The notes: generated by a model from the letters alone, not told the origin. 64,000 nt of DNA from Fomitopsis serialis (GCF_022376445.1 NW_025955010.1:124001-188000), one strand, 5' to 3'; shown: positions 1 to 12,139, counted from the first letter of the stretch. A program made the numbers and translations.

Positions 1-1878
1 TGTCAAGCACGGCACCGACCTGATCATGACGCGGCACGAGGTTACTTCAAATGGCAAGGGTGTGCGACCAGAGTTGCCATCATACTCTTCCAGGCATGGG
101 GGTTTGCCTGGTACAGCGGCAATACAAAATGCCCAGAGCAGTCTTGAGACTGCAAGGAAGAGCTCTTTCTCCGCAACCAGCATACCGGGGCATATACGGC
201 GACTGTGCTGGGAAGTCAATATTTGGTAGCTTGCGGCATGCGCATTTCCCACGTACCCTGCTCCGAAAGCCCAATGGTCCCTGTCCATTGGATTCGCCAG
301 CTTAGAGGACTCCGTACTGGAAAGGTTGTCGCCCATGAAGCGGTCGGGATTGAATTCAAGGCTGCATAGGACGTGAGATCGACGCAGATCGTATGCAAAA
401 TCATACCGACGCACGCTTCTGCATATCTCTCTTCGTTTTGGTGGAGCGAGTAGCAATTCAGAACCATCACTGTATTTGCCGGGATATACATGCCACGGTA
501 GACAAAGTCATTGTCCGAACAATGAGGGGTTCCCATCCAGAAAGGTGAATGACAACGGAGGACCTGGTGCACGGTCGGTATGCAATACACAGTGCTGATC
601 AATTTCGGACTCACTTCTTTGACGATAGCTCGCACGTAAGGCAAGCACGATTCGTCCTCAGGTGAGGGCCACCTAGCACGTCCTATAACGTGGTCCAGTT
701 CCTGATGCGCCTTTGCCTGGATTTCCGGATGAGAAGGCATCAAGGCGAGGAACCAGTGAATGGTTCCAGACGTCTGTATATCATCAGTATCAAGTGATGC
801 CCAGCGATGCCGGAAATGTATTCACCGAGTGTGAGCCACCAGTAGCGAAAGCGGTGGTGAGCATGCACAAGTCGGTCCAGCTCAGATGCTCCTCTTCCTC
901 GCAGGCCAGAAGGGATTTTACAAGGCAATCGGGAACATCATCGTCGGAGTCCATGCGCTCTTTCACGTGGCGGATCATCGCGCCATATACGTCCAGGAAG
1001 TCTTGGCTCAGCTTGCGACCGCGCGAACGGGTAGGGTCGGTATCCATTGCAGAGGCTTGATGAAGTCAACGGCATTGGTCCACGGCCCTTGAGGGAGATG
1101 AACACTGTGCAGAGGATGCAGGCGACGTTCCCGGGCTACTCACCTGTCAGTCGCATGAATTCCATACCCAAAAGAAGTGCTCTCTTGACGAGAGGATCGG
1201 TAACCGAGCCAGTACGAGTACCAAATGTTACAGAAAGCATGTTGCTATTGACGGTGTCAGCGAAACCCAACGCGGATCATGTCTTGCTTACTTGAGAACA
1301 TAGCGGCCAACGTAGTGCGCAGGGTCGACGGAAGCCTTGCCTTGTTCAGTGTCGTGGTATAGAGAGTGGATGAGCATGTGCGCCTCATAGTCAAGAGCTG
1401 CTGTGTATCCTTCTACAGCTTTGGAGGACAGCATGGTATTAGCAATTCTTCGATGTTTCCTCCTGTCACCGCCAGTGTCAGTCAGTTCACGCTTTGGCGA
1501 GAATCCACGGTACCATGTTTCATTGTAGGGAGTAGCCGTGATCGCGCCGCCTTTCAGAATCGTCTGGTTCTTCATGAAATAGTTCCATCGGCTTGAGAAG
1601 TTAGCTCCATTGACGACCAACAGGTCTCGGACGACGGTCGGATCGTTAAGAACAACGAAGAGCTGATTGCCCATCCAGACAGAGTAGATGGGACCATACT
1701 TCTTCGCCCACTTGTGGATGATGTGTTCAGGATATCTTGGAAGGAAGGGGAAGCGGAACGGGGGTCCTGGAGGGATCGAGTTCCCGTCCTTGTCTCGCAG
1801 ACTTTTGCGAAGGATGTATCGCAGGAAGACATATGACACAAGGAGTGCCAAAGCCGTGGATAGCAGCTTATGCTCCAT
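1..1878 (-). CDS. Cytochrome P450 monooxygenase, C-terminus cut by window edge
   Basis: A membrane-anchored, heme-dependent monooxygenase, probably of the ER and secondary metabolism. The start at 1878 gives a hydrophobic N-terminal anchor followed by the proline hinge IPPGPPFRFPFLP. Exon 1 continues to about codon 110 (NQTILKGGAITATPYNETW); a short intron then restores WRKHRRIANTMLSSKA, the helix C region. Further exons carry the Glu-x-x-Arg region around YVRAIVKEV and, after an intron, RCHSPFWMGTPHCS. The FNPDRF (PERF-like) segment lies near 340-355. Splicing the intron near 210-265 rebuilds the heme loop FGAGRRICPG exactly, with the cysteine ligand intact. The frame stays open to base 1, so only the last residues are missing. 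It resembles fungal P450s often labelled O-methylsterigmatocystin oxidoreductase-like, but I cannot assign a CYP family or substrate. No neighbouring biosynthetic core gene (PKS, NRPS, terpene cyclase) is visible. Confidence 0.93.
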
Positions 1879-4555
1879 ATCAATGGATGCGCTGAGGTAA
1901 AAACAGGGCCGGGTTGTTAATCTTTGCGCAAGTCAGATGCGAGTACCTAATTGCGCACCTATGCGATTTTTCGGGTTCAAGACGGTCAATGGCGCTGGGG
2001 GAAACACTCGTGTACCCTTCTATATAACCTTCAAGTTGGCGACCATCCTTGATAAGCCACGGCCACGCCGAGTACTGGTGGCAGCCCTGGCACATGCAAT
2101 CAGTTTCTAGTCCGCACAGCTATTCATGTATGTCAAATCGTACCTGGCAGTGTTGGCCGCAAGAAAAACATCCGACGTCGGGCCCGCGATCGTATACAGT
2201 CGTTTTCAAAATGGTTGTCGTTTCGCGTTTGCCAGCGGCCAGTGTGGCTTCCCATCGCCCCACATCCGCTGTGACGGCACGCCACAGTGGCACCTGCACC
2301 CCTCGTCCGATATGTTCGGAATACCTGGAATTGCGCTAGATACCCTCCATGTTTCGCGACGAAGGTACAAGCCAGGCATCCTTAATACTGTGGCCAAGGT
2401 TGAGAGAAAATTGTCACGGACCCACTCTATGCACTCTGCACAAGTAACGGGACTTACCAGGCGCGTTGGGGCCAGCTCAAGAGGCGAAACAAGATGCTCA
2501 CGTGCGCACATGCGACAACCATTATGCATTGCAAACGACTGTAAGTAGTATCATTCAGTATCCCAAGTACACAGAGTGGCATGCCACACATCACATCTTT
2601 GGATATTAGATCGCACCTTGACGCCCCAAGGTCTCAGGATCTCACAGCGCATCATCAATATGTCACCGTGTGTGTTTCGGGTGTCTTGGTCTGCGAACAT
2701 TGAAGGCCTCTCAAACAGGGCCAGAAATTTCCTCTGCTATGATTATGATAAGTACGAGAACTTCGTGCGATGCTCGTCTGACCACCAGGCAGACGTACCT
2801 TCGCAGTCCGGGTTGATCGGGCGTGGCGCGCTTATGTTCGTCTCCCGTCTGCGCCCACGCTTGGATCAACAGATCCGTAACTTCAGTACTAACTCAAGGA
2901 ACACCGGGCTGTCGTTGAAGTGCGTGAGCGTGACTAGCACAAGCTCCTGCCTTCGCCTGTGAAGTCGTCGTCCTTGAAGGTGACGATGTCGCCATCAGTG
3001 ATCCCAGCTGGACCGGAGCTATTCCGGAGCGTCGCAAAATCAGAGAGCACCTGCGCTTGTACGTCGGCTTGTCGACGATCGTCTGAGGGTCGCCGATAAT
3101 TCTGCAAGATTGACATCTCGCAAGGGCTGCGGATCCTCTGTTACTGTCTAGAATGGATGAACAGGGGACCTGTAACGTACCACGCCCGTACAAGATATTT
3201 CACTGATGCGCCACGGCTGCACAGGAGGCTGGGGCTCCGACTCGGACGACGGGATCACTGATGCGGAGGCAGAGGCACTCGCTTGTAGGCAATGAATACT
3301 CGAGCGATCTTGGGAAGGATACTCCTTGAAGATTATGAGTTAAACATCACACGGCCGTTGTTGTAGTATAACATCGAGATCGAGTAAAGTCGCTCGAAGT
3401 GAAGTGCCTTTTCATATGGAAGCTGGAGTGACCAATGAGCGCTGAGCGAGGGCGCGTATACGCAGCACTCGATCGGCGCTGGCTGTCCTTCATAATCGCT
3501 CACCAATGTCACCATACTAGTAGCTTGGAAGCGCCATAAGCTAGTAGTCAGCAATGCGCTCAGGGAAAATTGCGATGCATAACTTACATACGAACCGCAT
3601 AGAACAGCGTCCTGATAGCATCAGCGCTGTCATCTGTGCAACGTGTTCAAATACAGTAAGTCCATGCCGAACGTGCGCTGTCTTTGAGTTACGCCAGAGA
3701 CGCCCCACTGGAGCTTCACAACTGGCTTCACGAATGGCTATGCGTCTCGAGAACCCGGCCGAGGAAGCAGATCGTCACTCGGAACAGCATAGTGGCAGTT
3801 GTGAACGACCATAAGCCAGCATGTGGGTACGGGTTCCTGTTGGGATGGCCAGAAATAACCTACTACATAGTATCCCCGTATAGCACTGCCTGAACGTGCA
3901 ACCACCGATATCATCGCCCGCCGCAGCCATCCCGCGCGTCCGTCGAGGGCCGTAAGCTGACTGAGGGCCAAATTCTGTCATGTGCAAATGGATTCTCACC
4001 GTGCTGGTAGGCTGTCTGGCCCATAAGAGGACTAGGGCGGTGCTCACTGTCTCCGTATACTGCGAGGTGCTTCGTTTCTTTGCTTCGTCCGCGTTCTCTG
4101 AACCGCTCGGAACAAAGAAACATTAGCATCCCTGTCTCGCGGGACCAGTGAGACTCACTGCCGAATCATAGTACGCGTTGCTGACGCGGCGACGCTTCTG
4201 CCCGAAGCGCAGTGTGCTGTGACCTGGAAGCCATCCATATCCGCACGGCCGGAGCCCTGTCAGCCCAATTATCACTCTCCCCAACGCACACCTGATAAAT
4301 GGTTCCCAGCAACTGTCATTGTACCGCACAGCGTCGTACCACAGAGCGCTGGCGTCGTCTTCGCAGAACCGCACCAGAAGGGCAACAGTGCCCCGGATCT
4401 GCATACCCTGACATGGCGATGGGAACAGAAGGTCAGATATAAGACGGATGGCTCACCGAGCTACAGAGCATCACAGCGTCTTCATACGAGCCTCGAGTTC
4501 ACAGCACACTCGCGACCGCGCCGTTCATACATACCTTCTCATCCTCATACACACC
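1879..4555. other. Gene-poor interval, no resolvable gene
   Basis: No complete gene could be assembled in these 2.7 kb. Several minus-strand blocks read like protein but do not join into one recognisable model: about 4300-4404 (RGTVALLVRFCEDDASALWY), about 3333-3554 (ending HFERLYSISMLYYNNGRV), and about 2934-3116 (ITDGDIVTFKDDDFTGEG). They may be exons of a diverged or damaged gene on the minus strand, or chance open stretches. The right end must contain the promoter of the small plus-strand gene that starts at 4556; the left end contains the promoter of the P450. Confidence 0.4.
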
Positions 4556-4824
4556 ATGGCATTCTACGGAGAGACCGTTCAAGAGGACTATTCCTCAGGT
4601 ATGTATTGCCAACATCATCGCACGTAGCACTGAAGTCATGAATATCACTCACCCGTGGCTGCAGAAACCTTCCAGACGGATAGTTTTGGCGGAGAGGAAC
4701 GTTCCAGGAGACACAGGAGGAGCAGGTCACCGACACCTACGTTGACGAGCCTGACGGCCAAGTGTTCGAGGAGCAGAACGTGCAGGATGTCGAGCAAGTC
4801 ACCGAGACGGAAAGTTTCTTCTAG
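4556..4824 (+). CDS. Small acidic protein of unknown function (about 67 aa)
   Basis: The start ATG at 4556 opens MAFYGETVQEDYSS. A GT-AG intron (donor gtatgt after 4598, acceptor ctgcag) joins to ETFQTDSFGGE. From there the acidic, protein-like continuation (QVTDTYVDEPDGQVFEEQNV and on to TESFF-stop at 4822-4824) lies one base out of frame. The frames join cleanly if one A is missing in the GGAAC run near 4698, the same kind of defect seen in other genes here. Uncorrected, the frame gives an Arg/Ser-rich tail with no family resemblance. The corrected protein is Glu/Gln/Thr-rich, soluble and without signal peptide or membrane segment. It resembles short conserved basidiomycete hypothetical proteins, but I cannot name a family or function. 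Confidence 0.5.
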
Positions 4825-4967
4825 GGTGAATCGAAGGAGTAGTCGGGGCGCTGATCGTTGTGTATGCTATCGACGCTGGGTCTGTTTCTGGGAAGGGAAA
4901 GGGCTACGTCTCGTCTGGATTACATGATCGATCGCAATGTGCTGTTATATTGGATGTGATGTTGGAT

Positions 4968-6025
4968 CTACATCTTCTTGCTCATACCTGTTTCGGCGCG
5001 CTCGCCATAAGCGAAAAGCCCTCTGGATAACGTCTCTTCGCAAGGACCCATGAACAGAAAGTCTGTGACATGATCGCCGTCACTTTCCTGTAGGTTGAAG
5101 ACTGCCGTCTTCCCGCCGCGCTTTTGTATATCCGCAGCATACCCGCAGCTGGGTAGACCTGTGATGCATGCAGACAGTGTGAGCGAGAACCCACATCGAT
5201 CAACTGCACTTGAACCGCACCGTCGAAGATGTGCCGACGATCAGCCCCAGGTCAGCCTTGCCAACTATCTGCTGGATCTCATGCAGATGAAGCGGGATCT
5301 CGCCGAACCAAACCACGCCGGGTCTCAGCAGGCCGCTGCACTTCTGACACCGGGGCAGCTTGTCAAGCGGTATGTCCGGCTCCTCTTCATGCCTCTCCAC
5401 AATCGCTTCTGTACCTGCGAGAGCCGGACAGATAGGGCTGTCCATGTTCATGCGGCGGTCGCCACAGGATGTGCAGATCGTCTCGAACAGGCGGCCATGC
5501 ATCTCGAGGATAGGTGCGGTCCCCTCGTCCGCCCCTGGGGTTCTCTCGAGCGCTCTGCGGCTCAGGCCATCCACGTTCTGCGTGACGAGTGTGAATTTGC
5601 GTCCGGCGCAACCGTTCTGAGGAAGTGAGGCACGGCGAGCACGGCGAGCGCCATGTGCGCTGCGTTGGGCTCGGCCGCTCGAGCCCTAGGAAGCAGTGAT
5701 CATTCCAACTGAGTCAGCTACCTTCAGTTAGACACCCATACGCGACTCACTTCTCTCTGCGCATGTGGTAGAACTGCCACACCCTACTTGGGTTCTCGTT
5801 GAAGGCGTCAGGCGTAGCAAGACTGATGGCATCGTATGAGCGCCACAATCCGCCTGCTCCTCTGAAGGTCGGAATGCCTGAAGGGACAGATGTGATCCAC
5901 AAGTCCGATGCGCATCGAGCGTACTCACCTGAAGCAGCTGACAGGCCTGCGCCTGCTATTGCTACAACATGCTTGCTCTGGCGTAGGACGGCGCGAAAGG
6001 CTGCGTAGTCGGTCGACGGAGGCAT
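4968..6025 (-). CDS. SIRT5-like (class III) NAD-dependent protein deacylase
   Basis: A sirtuin that removes acyl groups from lysine using NAD+. Exon 1 starts at 6025 and carries the NAD-binding motif [12 protein letters not shown] (interrupted by an in-frame intron), then [18 protein letters not shown] and [13 protein letters not shown]. The Y-H-M-R spacing matches the Tyr and Arg that bind succinyl/malonyl lysine in SIRT5. Downstream exons give [13 protein letters not shown], the catalytic [10 protein letters not shown], a four-cysteine zinc site (CTSCGDRR and [19 protein letters not shown]), LIVGTSSTV and a C-terminal [13 protein letters not shown] end, stopping at 4968. The TQNVDG segment is one base out of frame with the preceding APDA; a missing A near 5596 restores it. 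The gene lies tail-to-tail with the small acidic gene. SIRT5-type enzymes are often mitochondrial, but no clear targeting peptide is seen here. Confidence 0.93.
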
Positions 6026-6487
6026 GGCAGCTTGAAGCTGTAAGTAGTATCAGAGAGACTCCACTTAAGGTATTATCCGAAGCTCGTTTGAGAGGCAATT
6101 GCGTCGATGTGGAACGTATGGATCCAGAGAGAATTCAAAGGTTGTATTAGTAGCGACACAATCGCCATGCGCCGGGTATAATGGGGACCAACTTGATGTC
6201 ATTATAAGACTTCTATAGCTACACGACCACGTGACTTCAGGACATCGCCGCGCCGCGAGTATGCCTTGTTCAGATTCTGGAAATTGGGATGTGCAACGAC
6301 ATCAGCCTACCGTGTTGACTGTCAGTCGAACCGCCAAGCAGGCCATGCAAAAATGTATTGATTACTGCAGCTGTTTGGATTATGCGTTCACGTACATTTT
6401 TCAATGATACCTGATACAATAATATATGCCTTCCTTCACGATTCGGGTTTCCCCCGTCCGTCGCGTCAAACAGACCGCCTCCACGAG

Positions 6488-8990
6488 TTACCGCACCTTG
6501 TACAACTGCACCACCACCTTTCCCGGTGCTTGCGCTTCGTCAGGGTCCTTCACCGTGTAGTGAATCTCCACGTCCAACTCTCGTGAGTTATCCGTCGACT
6601 TGTGGCACTTGAACGTCCCCTGGACCACCGTGCCTGCACGCCCATTTCACAGTCAGATCAGGCTGCCTCACCACGACCAGCCGTACACACCTTCATGCAC
6701 CGTGATCGGCTCCCTCAGCAAGAAGATCGTCTGTTTCCAGTGCGTCGGCACGCTCGCGGGGCCGGTGGTAAAGCTCGTCACCCGCCGCTTCGCCGGCTCG
6801 CCGTTTTTCAGACCCTGCCCAGAGCTCATCCGCCGCCCTGTGTGCGGCCGCCAGCCGAGCGGCCAGACCTCCGCAAGTATCGGGTCGCCGTCGCGCACGA
6901 CGTGCACCGGGGCGTCCGGCGGGGCGGGCGCGCCGTCCGCAGTGAAGAAGGTATCGAAGTAGAGGGTGAGCGCGTACGCCTTCGTGCGCTGCAGGGAGGT
7001 GGCCGTGAGCGTGAAGGGTGCGGAGAAGTCGAGTTGTTTTGGGGTGATGCTGGCGAGGTGGAGGTCCTAGGAGATGGGCGTGAGCGGGAGGGTGGATCGT
7101 GAGAGACGATGGCTTACCTTGACGGTACATGGCTCGCTGAGGACCGCCTCTGGGCCGACGACGTCTACGATCGCGTCTTCGTATACGTTCGTTCCCATCG
7201 CGGACAAGTCGAAGCCTAACACATCCCGGTCAGCTCTAGCTCCTGGGGAATTTAAGGACTTCCCTACCATAGACATCGCTCCAGAAGCCGATTCGCTCTT
7301 TGAAGATCTCACCTCCCTCACACAGGCACAGCTGCATCTTACACTGACTCGGCGCCATCACGCCGCCCTCCTTCTTCAAGAACCGATCCCGCGCGTGAAG
7401 CACCGAGTCCAGCATGCTCTCATACAACAGCCCATAGCCCATCCACTCCGAGACGATCACGTCCACGCTCTCCACACCTTCAGGCAGCTGTATGTCCTCG
7501 ACCCGCCCGCGCACGACAGTGATCACATCCTCGAGGCCGTTGTCCCGCACGATCTGCTGCGCTTTCTCTACGACAGGGCTAGCGTCTACAGCGATGACAC
7601 GCCGCGCACCTGCGCGCGCGGCGAAGAGCGAAAGGATGCCCGTCCCGCAGCCGACATCGAGCACGACCGCGTCGTGGAAGAGCTCTGGACTCGACTGGAT
7701 GAACTGCGCGTACGTCGCGGTGCGCACCTTGTCTTGGATCATGACCGCGTGGATATCTAACCATAGGCGGGACGTCAGCGAAGCGTCCAGAAGGGAGATG
7801 GGGTGCTCACCGTTCTCGCCATAGCTCTGAAAGTAGTGTGAGTCGTCGTCCCGGAGGGGCGTAGCGATGTGTGTGGAGGTGGACGCGGCGGGCTCTGCGA
7901 GTGCTTCCACGACGCCCGAGCGCCCGAGGCGTTCGCCGACGAATGCGCGGTAGTCGACGAAGTCCTGGCGCGCCTTCTGCAGCTTGCGCCCAAGGGCGCG
8001 GATGCGTCGCTTCGCGTCTTCTAGATCTGCAGGGGTTGAGTTTGAGGCTCATCTTCCTCGGAGGAGGACCAGTCTGCAGAGTGGACCTCTATGCGGGTAT
8101 CAGATCGAGGGTTGAGTTGCAGACGCGTGGGACGTACGGAGAAGAGGATCGTCCTCGATAACAGGAATGAGGTACTCGTCTGAGGCAAATAGGGATTCGT
8201 GTCCCTTCAAGGCTAGAACTTCAGACGGCGCGGGTTTCTACAAGACGCATCAGTAACTGCTCAAAAGTCTTGTCTAGATAGGAACGTTGAGGCAAGCAGA
8301 CATCCACTCATAATGAGCCGTCGTAGAGATCATCCATCCGATGCAACAATAAATGCATTTGTGGGCCACCAAGAGGCCGAACACGTGGGTCGGGTTTGCA
8401 AATATACGACGCGCCCTTCCTAGCCAAATTACACTAGATCCGTCTGTCCAATAAACCACACAAACTGGCGGGGATGCAATAGCTGTGACACAACAATGAG
8501 AAGGGTAGGCAGCCTATGGCCATGGTCGCAAACTGGGATACATGACAGATCAAACGTCTGAGGATAGTGCGTGTCTCCATAGTGCATCTGCGACGCGGGA
8601 CACCGCGCAAGACGTCCGAAAAAAGGCGCAGAGTAGCGTGAATACATACCTCTTTCGTATCCAGTTGATCAGGCGAATGCGCTGATAGGGATCCAAGGCT
8701 AGCAGCGGAGCTATTAAGTCGGGCGGAATGAAAGGGGCACGGCGGAACGACGTACAGAGACGCGAAGAGATCGCATCCAAATCGACTCCGTGAGCCTGTT
8801 TGTCGTGGTTCGCAGCTTCAGGACAGACGCGAACGTCTTGTCCTGTTCGAAGAGCGATTTGCAGGGTCTATTTTCGATCGAATCGGAGACCCAGTCCTCC
8901 CAAGTGAGATCTTGCTCGTCTTCGATGACTGAGACTCCCAGACTCAGAGTGCGCAACTGGAATTTCCGCAGCTAAGAAGTGCAGAACCAT
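6488..8990 (-). CDS. Type I protein arginine N-methyltransferase, PRMT3-like
   Basis: Transfers methyl groups from S-adenosylmethionine to arginine; PRMT3 orthologues act in the cytosol on ribosomal protein uS5. The N-terminus carries EDEQDLTWEDWVSDSIENRP, a degenerate zinc-finger-like segment (PCKSLF ... NHDKQAH), then LDPYQRIRLINWIRK, SDEYLIPVIEDDPLL and a coiled-coil-like linker (EDAKRRIRALGRKL). The catalytic core has the SAM motif VLDVGCGTGILSLFAARAGA, the double-E loop SEWMGYGLLYESML, and a PRMT C-terminal barrel with HWKQTIFLLREP. The stop is at 6488-6490. Two one-base frame breaks (near 8821 and 8046) and an awkward splice phase near 8230-8660 interrupt the N-terminal half; each of the first two is healed by one extra C. 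The exact start is uncertain: the ATG at 8990 is not in the same frame as the first clear exon. Confidence 0.9.
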
Positions 8991-9427
8991 GGCTGCGCTG
9001 ACGAGTGTAGCAGAGTGACGATGGACGGCTGGACGAGGAGGAGGCAGAGGTGTTTCTGGCCAAGCGCCATCACGTGAGCTCCTTGAGCTTGAGCGCCCGC
9101 GACACGACCGCGTAGGCGCCCTCTCACGCCCATTCAAGTTGTTCCCTCTCCCGCTTCATGGGCAAGGCCTACCCACCTACACCTTTCTCGCCAGTCGACC
9201 TGGTGCAGCAGATTTGTGCTGCGAATGAGCTCAGAAGACATGCTCTAGGTTGTGGGTTGCCTGAGCTGGGCGGAACCGGGTAGTGAGGCCAGAACCCCTC
9301 AGATCATCCTATTGTTCTCGTCGCCCTGTACAATAGCTCTCGGGCGCGGCCGTCTTCCTCGCCTCGCCAACACTCACGACTCATTCGACGATTCAAGACG
9401 CAATACCTCTACTAACTACACAACGCT
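8991..9427. promoter_or_regulatory. Shared divergent promoter interval (PRMT3 / P450)
   Basis: This 0.44-kb interval separates the 5' ends of two divergently transcribed genes and must hold both promoters. No TATA box or named binding site could be identified with confidence. The 5' part may still contain untranslated or first-exon sequence of the methyltransferase, whose start is unclear. Confidence 0.45.
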
Positions 9428-12012
9428 ATGGTCAATCAGTTACTGCTCGTGGTGCTGAGCGCACCGCTCGTGTACCTACTCTACCTCATCTTCATCCAGC
9501 CGCGGTACAACCCTCTCAGGAACCTACCCGGTCCTCCGAGTAAAGGGCTTTTCAGAGATCAGCTGGGAATGGTTATGAAGTGAGTACTTCTGTTGTACCT
9601 ACCACGCCCGGAGAGTGCTATCGGCAAACTTGTGCCCTTAGGCTCAGCAAAGACATGGAGTGCATCCCGGGCGTAACTTCAGACATACGAAGCTATGCGC
9701 TCAATGCATGGCTAAGAGAGTATATGCTGCCAATGTTCGATGTCACACGAGTGTATTGGCTTGCACATACCGGAGGCTCGTAAGACGTTCCCAGTGCCCT
9801 TGTCCTACATCGCTGTCCTCCGCATGTGTACAGATACTGGGTGGCGCAGTGTTTCGGTCAAACGGTGATGTCAATCCATCGCAACCTATCATGGCGATAG
9901 AACATCATGTGGACAGTGCTGGGAGGTTCGCATTCCTGCGAGGAAGTCGTATCGTACGCACCCACTACCAATGCGTGAAGTGCTCCGACGGGGCATACAT
10001 ATGGTCCATGAGCTTGTACTCGCCCATAGTTTGCTTTGCTCGGCGTCGATGACTCTTTATTCGTAAGAGCTAATTGAGCTGGTCCCCACAGTCCGTCCGT
10101 CTCCCCCAGAACCCACGAGCACTTTGTCAAGACATACGGCCGCAACGTCATGATCCGGGGTATTCTTCCAGTACGTCTCCCAATCTGTACGTCCGCCCTC
10201 GAAGCTGATCACCACACACCAGTGGGACCTACGTCTTTTCACCCTCGACCCGCTCACGCTCGCACACGTCATGAAACATTCACACATCTACGAGAAGCCG
10301 TGGCAGTCGCGGCGCCTCATCACGGGCCTCATCGGCTGCGGCATGCTCGCCGCAGAGGGCGCTGTGCACAAGCGGCAGAGACGCGTCGCGACGCCCGCGT
10401 TCTCAGTGCAGAACATGCGCGAGCTCGTCCCGCTAGTGTTCGCGAAGGGGGACGAGCTGAAGGAGAAGTGGTTGGAGATGGTTAGGGAGGCTGGTAGCCA
10501 GCATGGGGAGATGCAGAGAAGGAGACGGAGGAGACGGGAGGCTTAAAGCTGGATGTGTGCCATTGGGTCAGTCGCGCAACGTTCGATGTCATCGGGTCTG
10601 CTGGTGAGACTTCTCCGGGAAGGGTTCGTGATGTCACGGCTACTGATCGTCCGTAAGGCTTCGACTACCAGTTCAACGCGATTCAAAATGAGACGAATGA
10701 ACTATTCAGCGCATACAAGGAGATGTTTGAGGTCGCCGTATCTCAGCAGTCAGGCGCGCTGTGGGGCTTGGCTGTTATATACCTCCCGATACTAGAGACA
10801 CTTTTCGTGAGCTCTTCCTCCAATGATGATGAATCACGAACTCATACTCGATGTAGCCCAACAAGGCAACCCACACAGTGCAACGCTGCCAGGAGGTCAT
10901 CCGCCGCGTAGCAGGGAACCTCATACAAGAGAAGAAACGCAAAATTGCTGAGGCCGAAGCACAAGGCAAGACCTACCAGGGCAAGGACCTTCTCAGCCTC
11001 CTGTGTACGTCCCTCTACTTGAAGAGAACATACCTCCACTCATTCCTCTCCAGTGAAGTCCAACGCGTCCGCGGACATCCCACCGGAGCAGCGCATCTCT
11101 GATGCCGACATCCTACACAACATTAACACCTTTATGTTCGCCGGCTCCGATACCAGCTCCTTGCCATCACCTGGATGCTCTACCTCATGGCGCGCTACCC
11201 CGACGTCCAGGCGCGCCTCCGCGCCGAGCTCCTCTCCCTCCTCCCGCCCACGCCGCTCTCCGCGCTGACCCCCGACGAGGTGTCAAGGCTCTACGCGGGG
11301 ATCGCGGAGCTGAAGTTCCTGGAGAACGTCATACGCGAGGCGATGCGCCTCATCCCGCCCGTGCACTCCTCGGCGCGTGTGGCGACGCGCGACGACGTTC
11401 TCCCAGCGGCGACCCCTGTACGGACGCGTATGCCGGATGGGAGCACACAGGAGGTGAAGGAGGTCCGGGTACCGAAGGGCGCGTTCATACACGTCCCCGT
11501 GGAGGGCTTCAATCTGGACAGGGAAGTCTGGGGCCCGGACGGCTGGGCATTCAAGTGCGTGTTGTTTACCTGTTAGACGCGGTGGGGGTCTGAGGCTGGT
11601 CCTGATAGGCCTGACCGGTGGGATAACCTGCCAGAAGCCGTAGTCTCCCAGCCTGGGCTGTATAACAACACGCTCACGTTCTCCGCTGGGCCTCGGGTAC
11701 GTCGCCTCCGCATACACTCAGTATTCCACTAACACTGCTCGGTTTGCCCAGGCGTGCATCGGGCTGCGCTTCTCGATCATCGAGATCAAGACCTTCCTGT
11801 TCATCCTCCTCACACACTTCACCTTCGCGGAATCGGACGAGAAGGTCGGCAAGGCCAACGTGTGAGTCGGTCGTGTTGTCAGGTTAGACTACTGCTGATG
11901 TGTGTTTGCTAGTGTACTGACGCGGCCGTATGTCATCGGCAAACACATGGCGGGAAGCCAGTGTCCTCTGCTTGTCACGCCGTATGTGCCGGAAGGGGCC
12001 CAGTATTCTTGA
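9428..12012 (+). CDS. Cytochrome P450 monooxygenase (complete)
   Basis: A heme monooxygenase with an N-terminal anchor (LLLVVLSAPLVYLLYLIF) and hinge NPLRNLPGPPSKG. Exon 1 ends at 9579; a 512-nt intron joins it in phase to NPSVSPRTHEHFVKTYGRN. Then follow WDLRLFTLDP, YEKPWQSRRLITGLIGCGML, HKRQRRVATPAFS (helix C), INTFMFAGSDTSS (oxygen-binding helix I), FLENVIREAMRLIPP (ExxR), FKPDRWDNLP and the heme loop FSAGPRACIGLRFS with the Cys ligand. The stop is at 12010-12012. Two one-base frame breaks interrupt an otherwise canonical protein: after REAGSQHG in the GGGG run at 10505-10508, and at SSL|AITWML near 11163. One extra G at each restores the frame. The gene is not closely similar to the P450 at the left edge (different hinge and heme loop), so it is not a recent tandem copy. 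Confidence 0.92.
9580..10091 (+). other. Unusually long first intron of the P450 (512 nt)
   Basis: Donor gtgagt at 9580 and acceptor ccccacag ending at 10091. Splicing makes codon AAT across the junction and joins two segments that are contiguous in related P450s. Other introns in this gene are about 50-60 nt, so roughly 450 nt of extra sequence sits here. No open frame, terminal inverted repeat or recognisable element was found inside. Confidence 0.75.
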
Positions 12013-12139
12013 CTGGCTAGGTCCAGATGTCTGGATATGCTTGCAGCATCTGTTCGTCACGGTGTATTTAAATTTAAATTTTTATCACCCCTACCCTCAG
12101 CGCGGCTGACCCTGTGTCTAATCGCATCGACACCTTCAG

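Noticed and set aside
1..12012. Secondary-metabolite cluster defined by two P450 genes
   Set aside because: Between them lie a sirtuin and PRMT3, and no PKS, NRPS, terpene cyclase or cluster regulator is visible; the P450s are not close paralogues.
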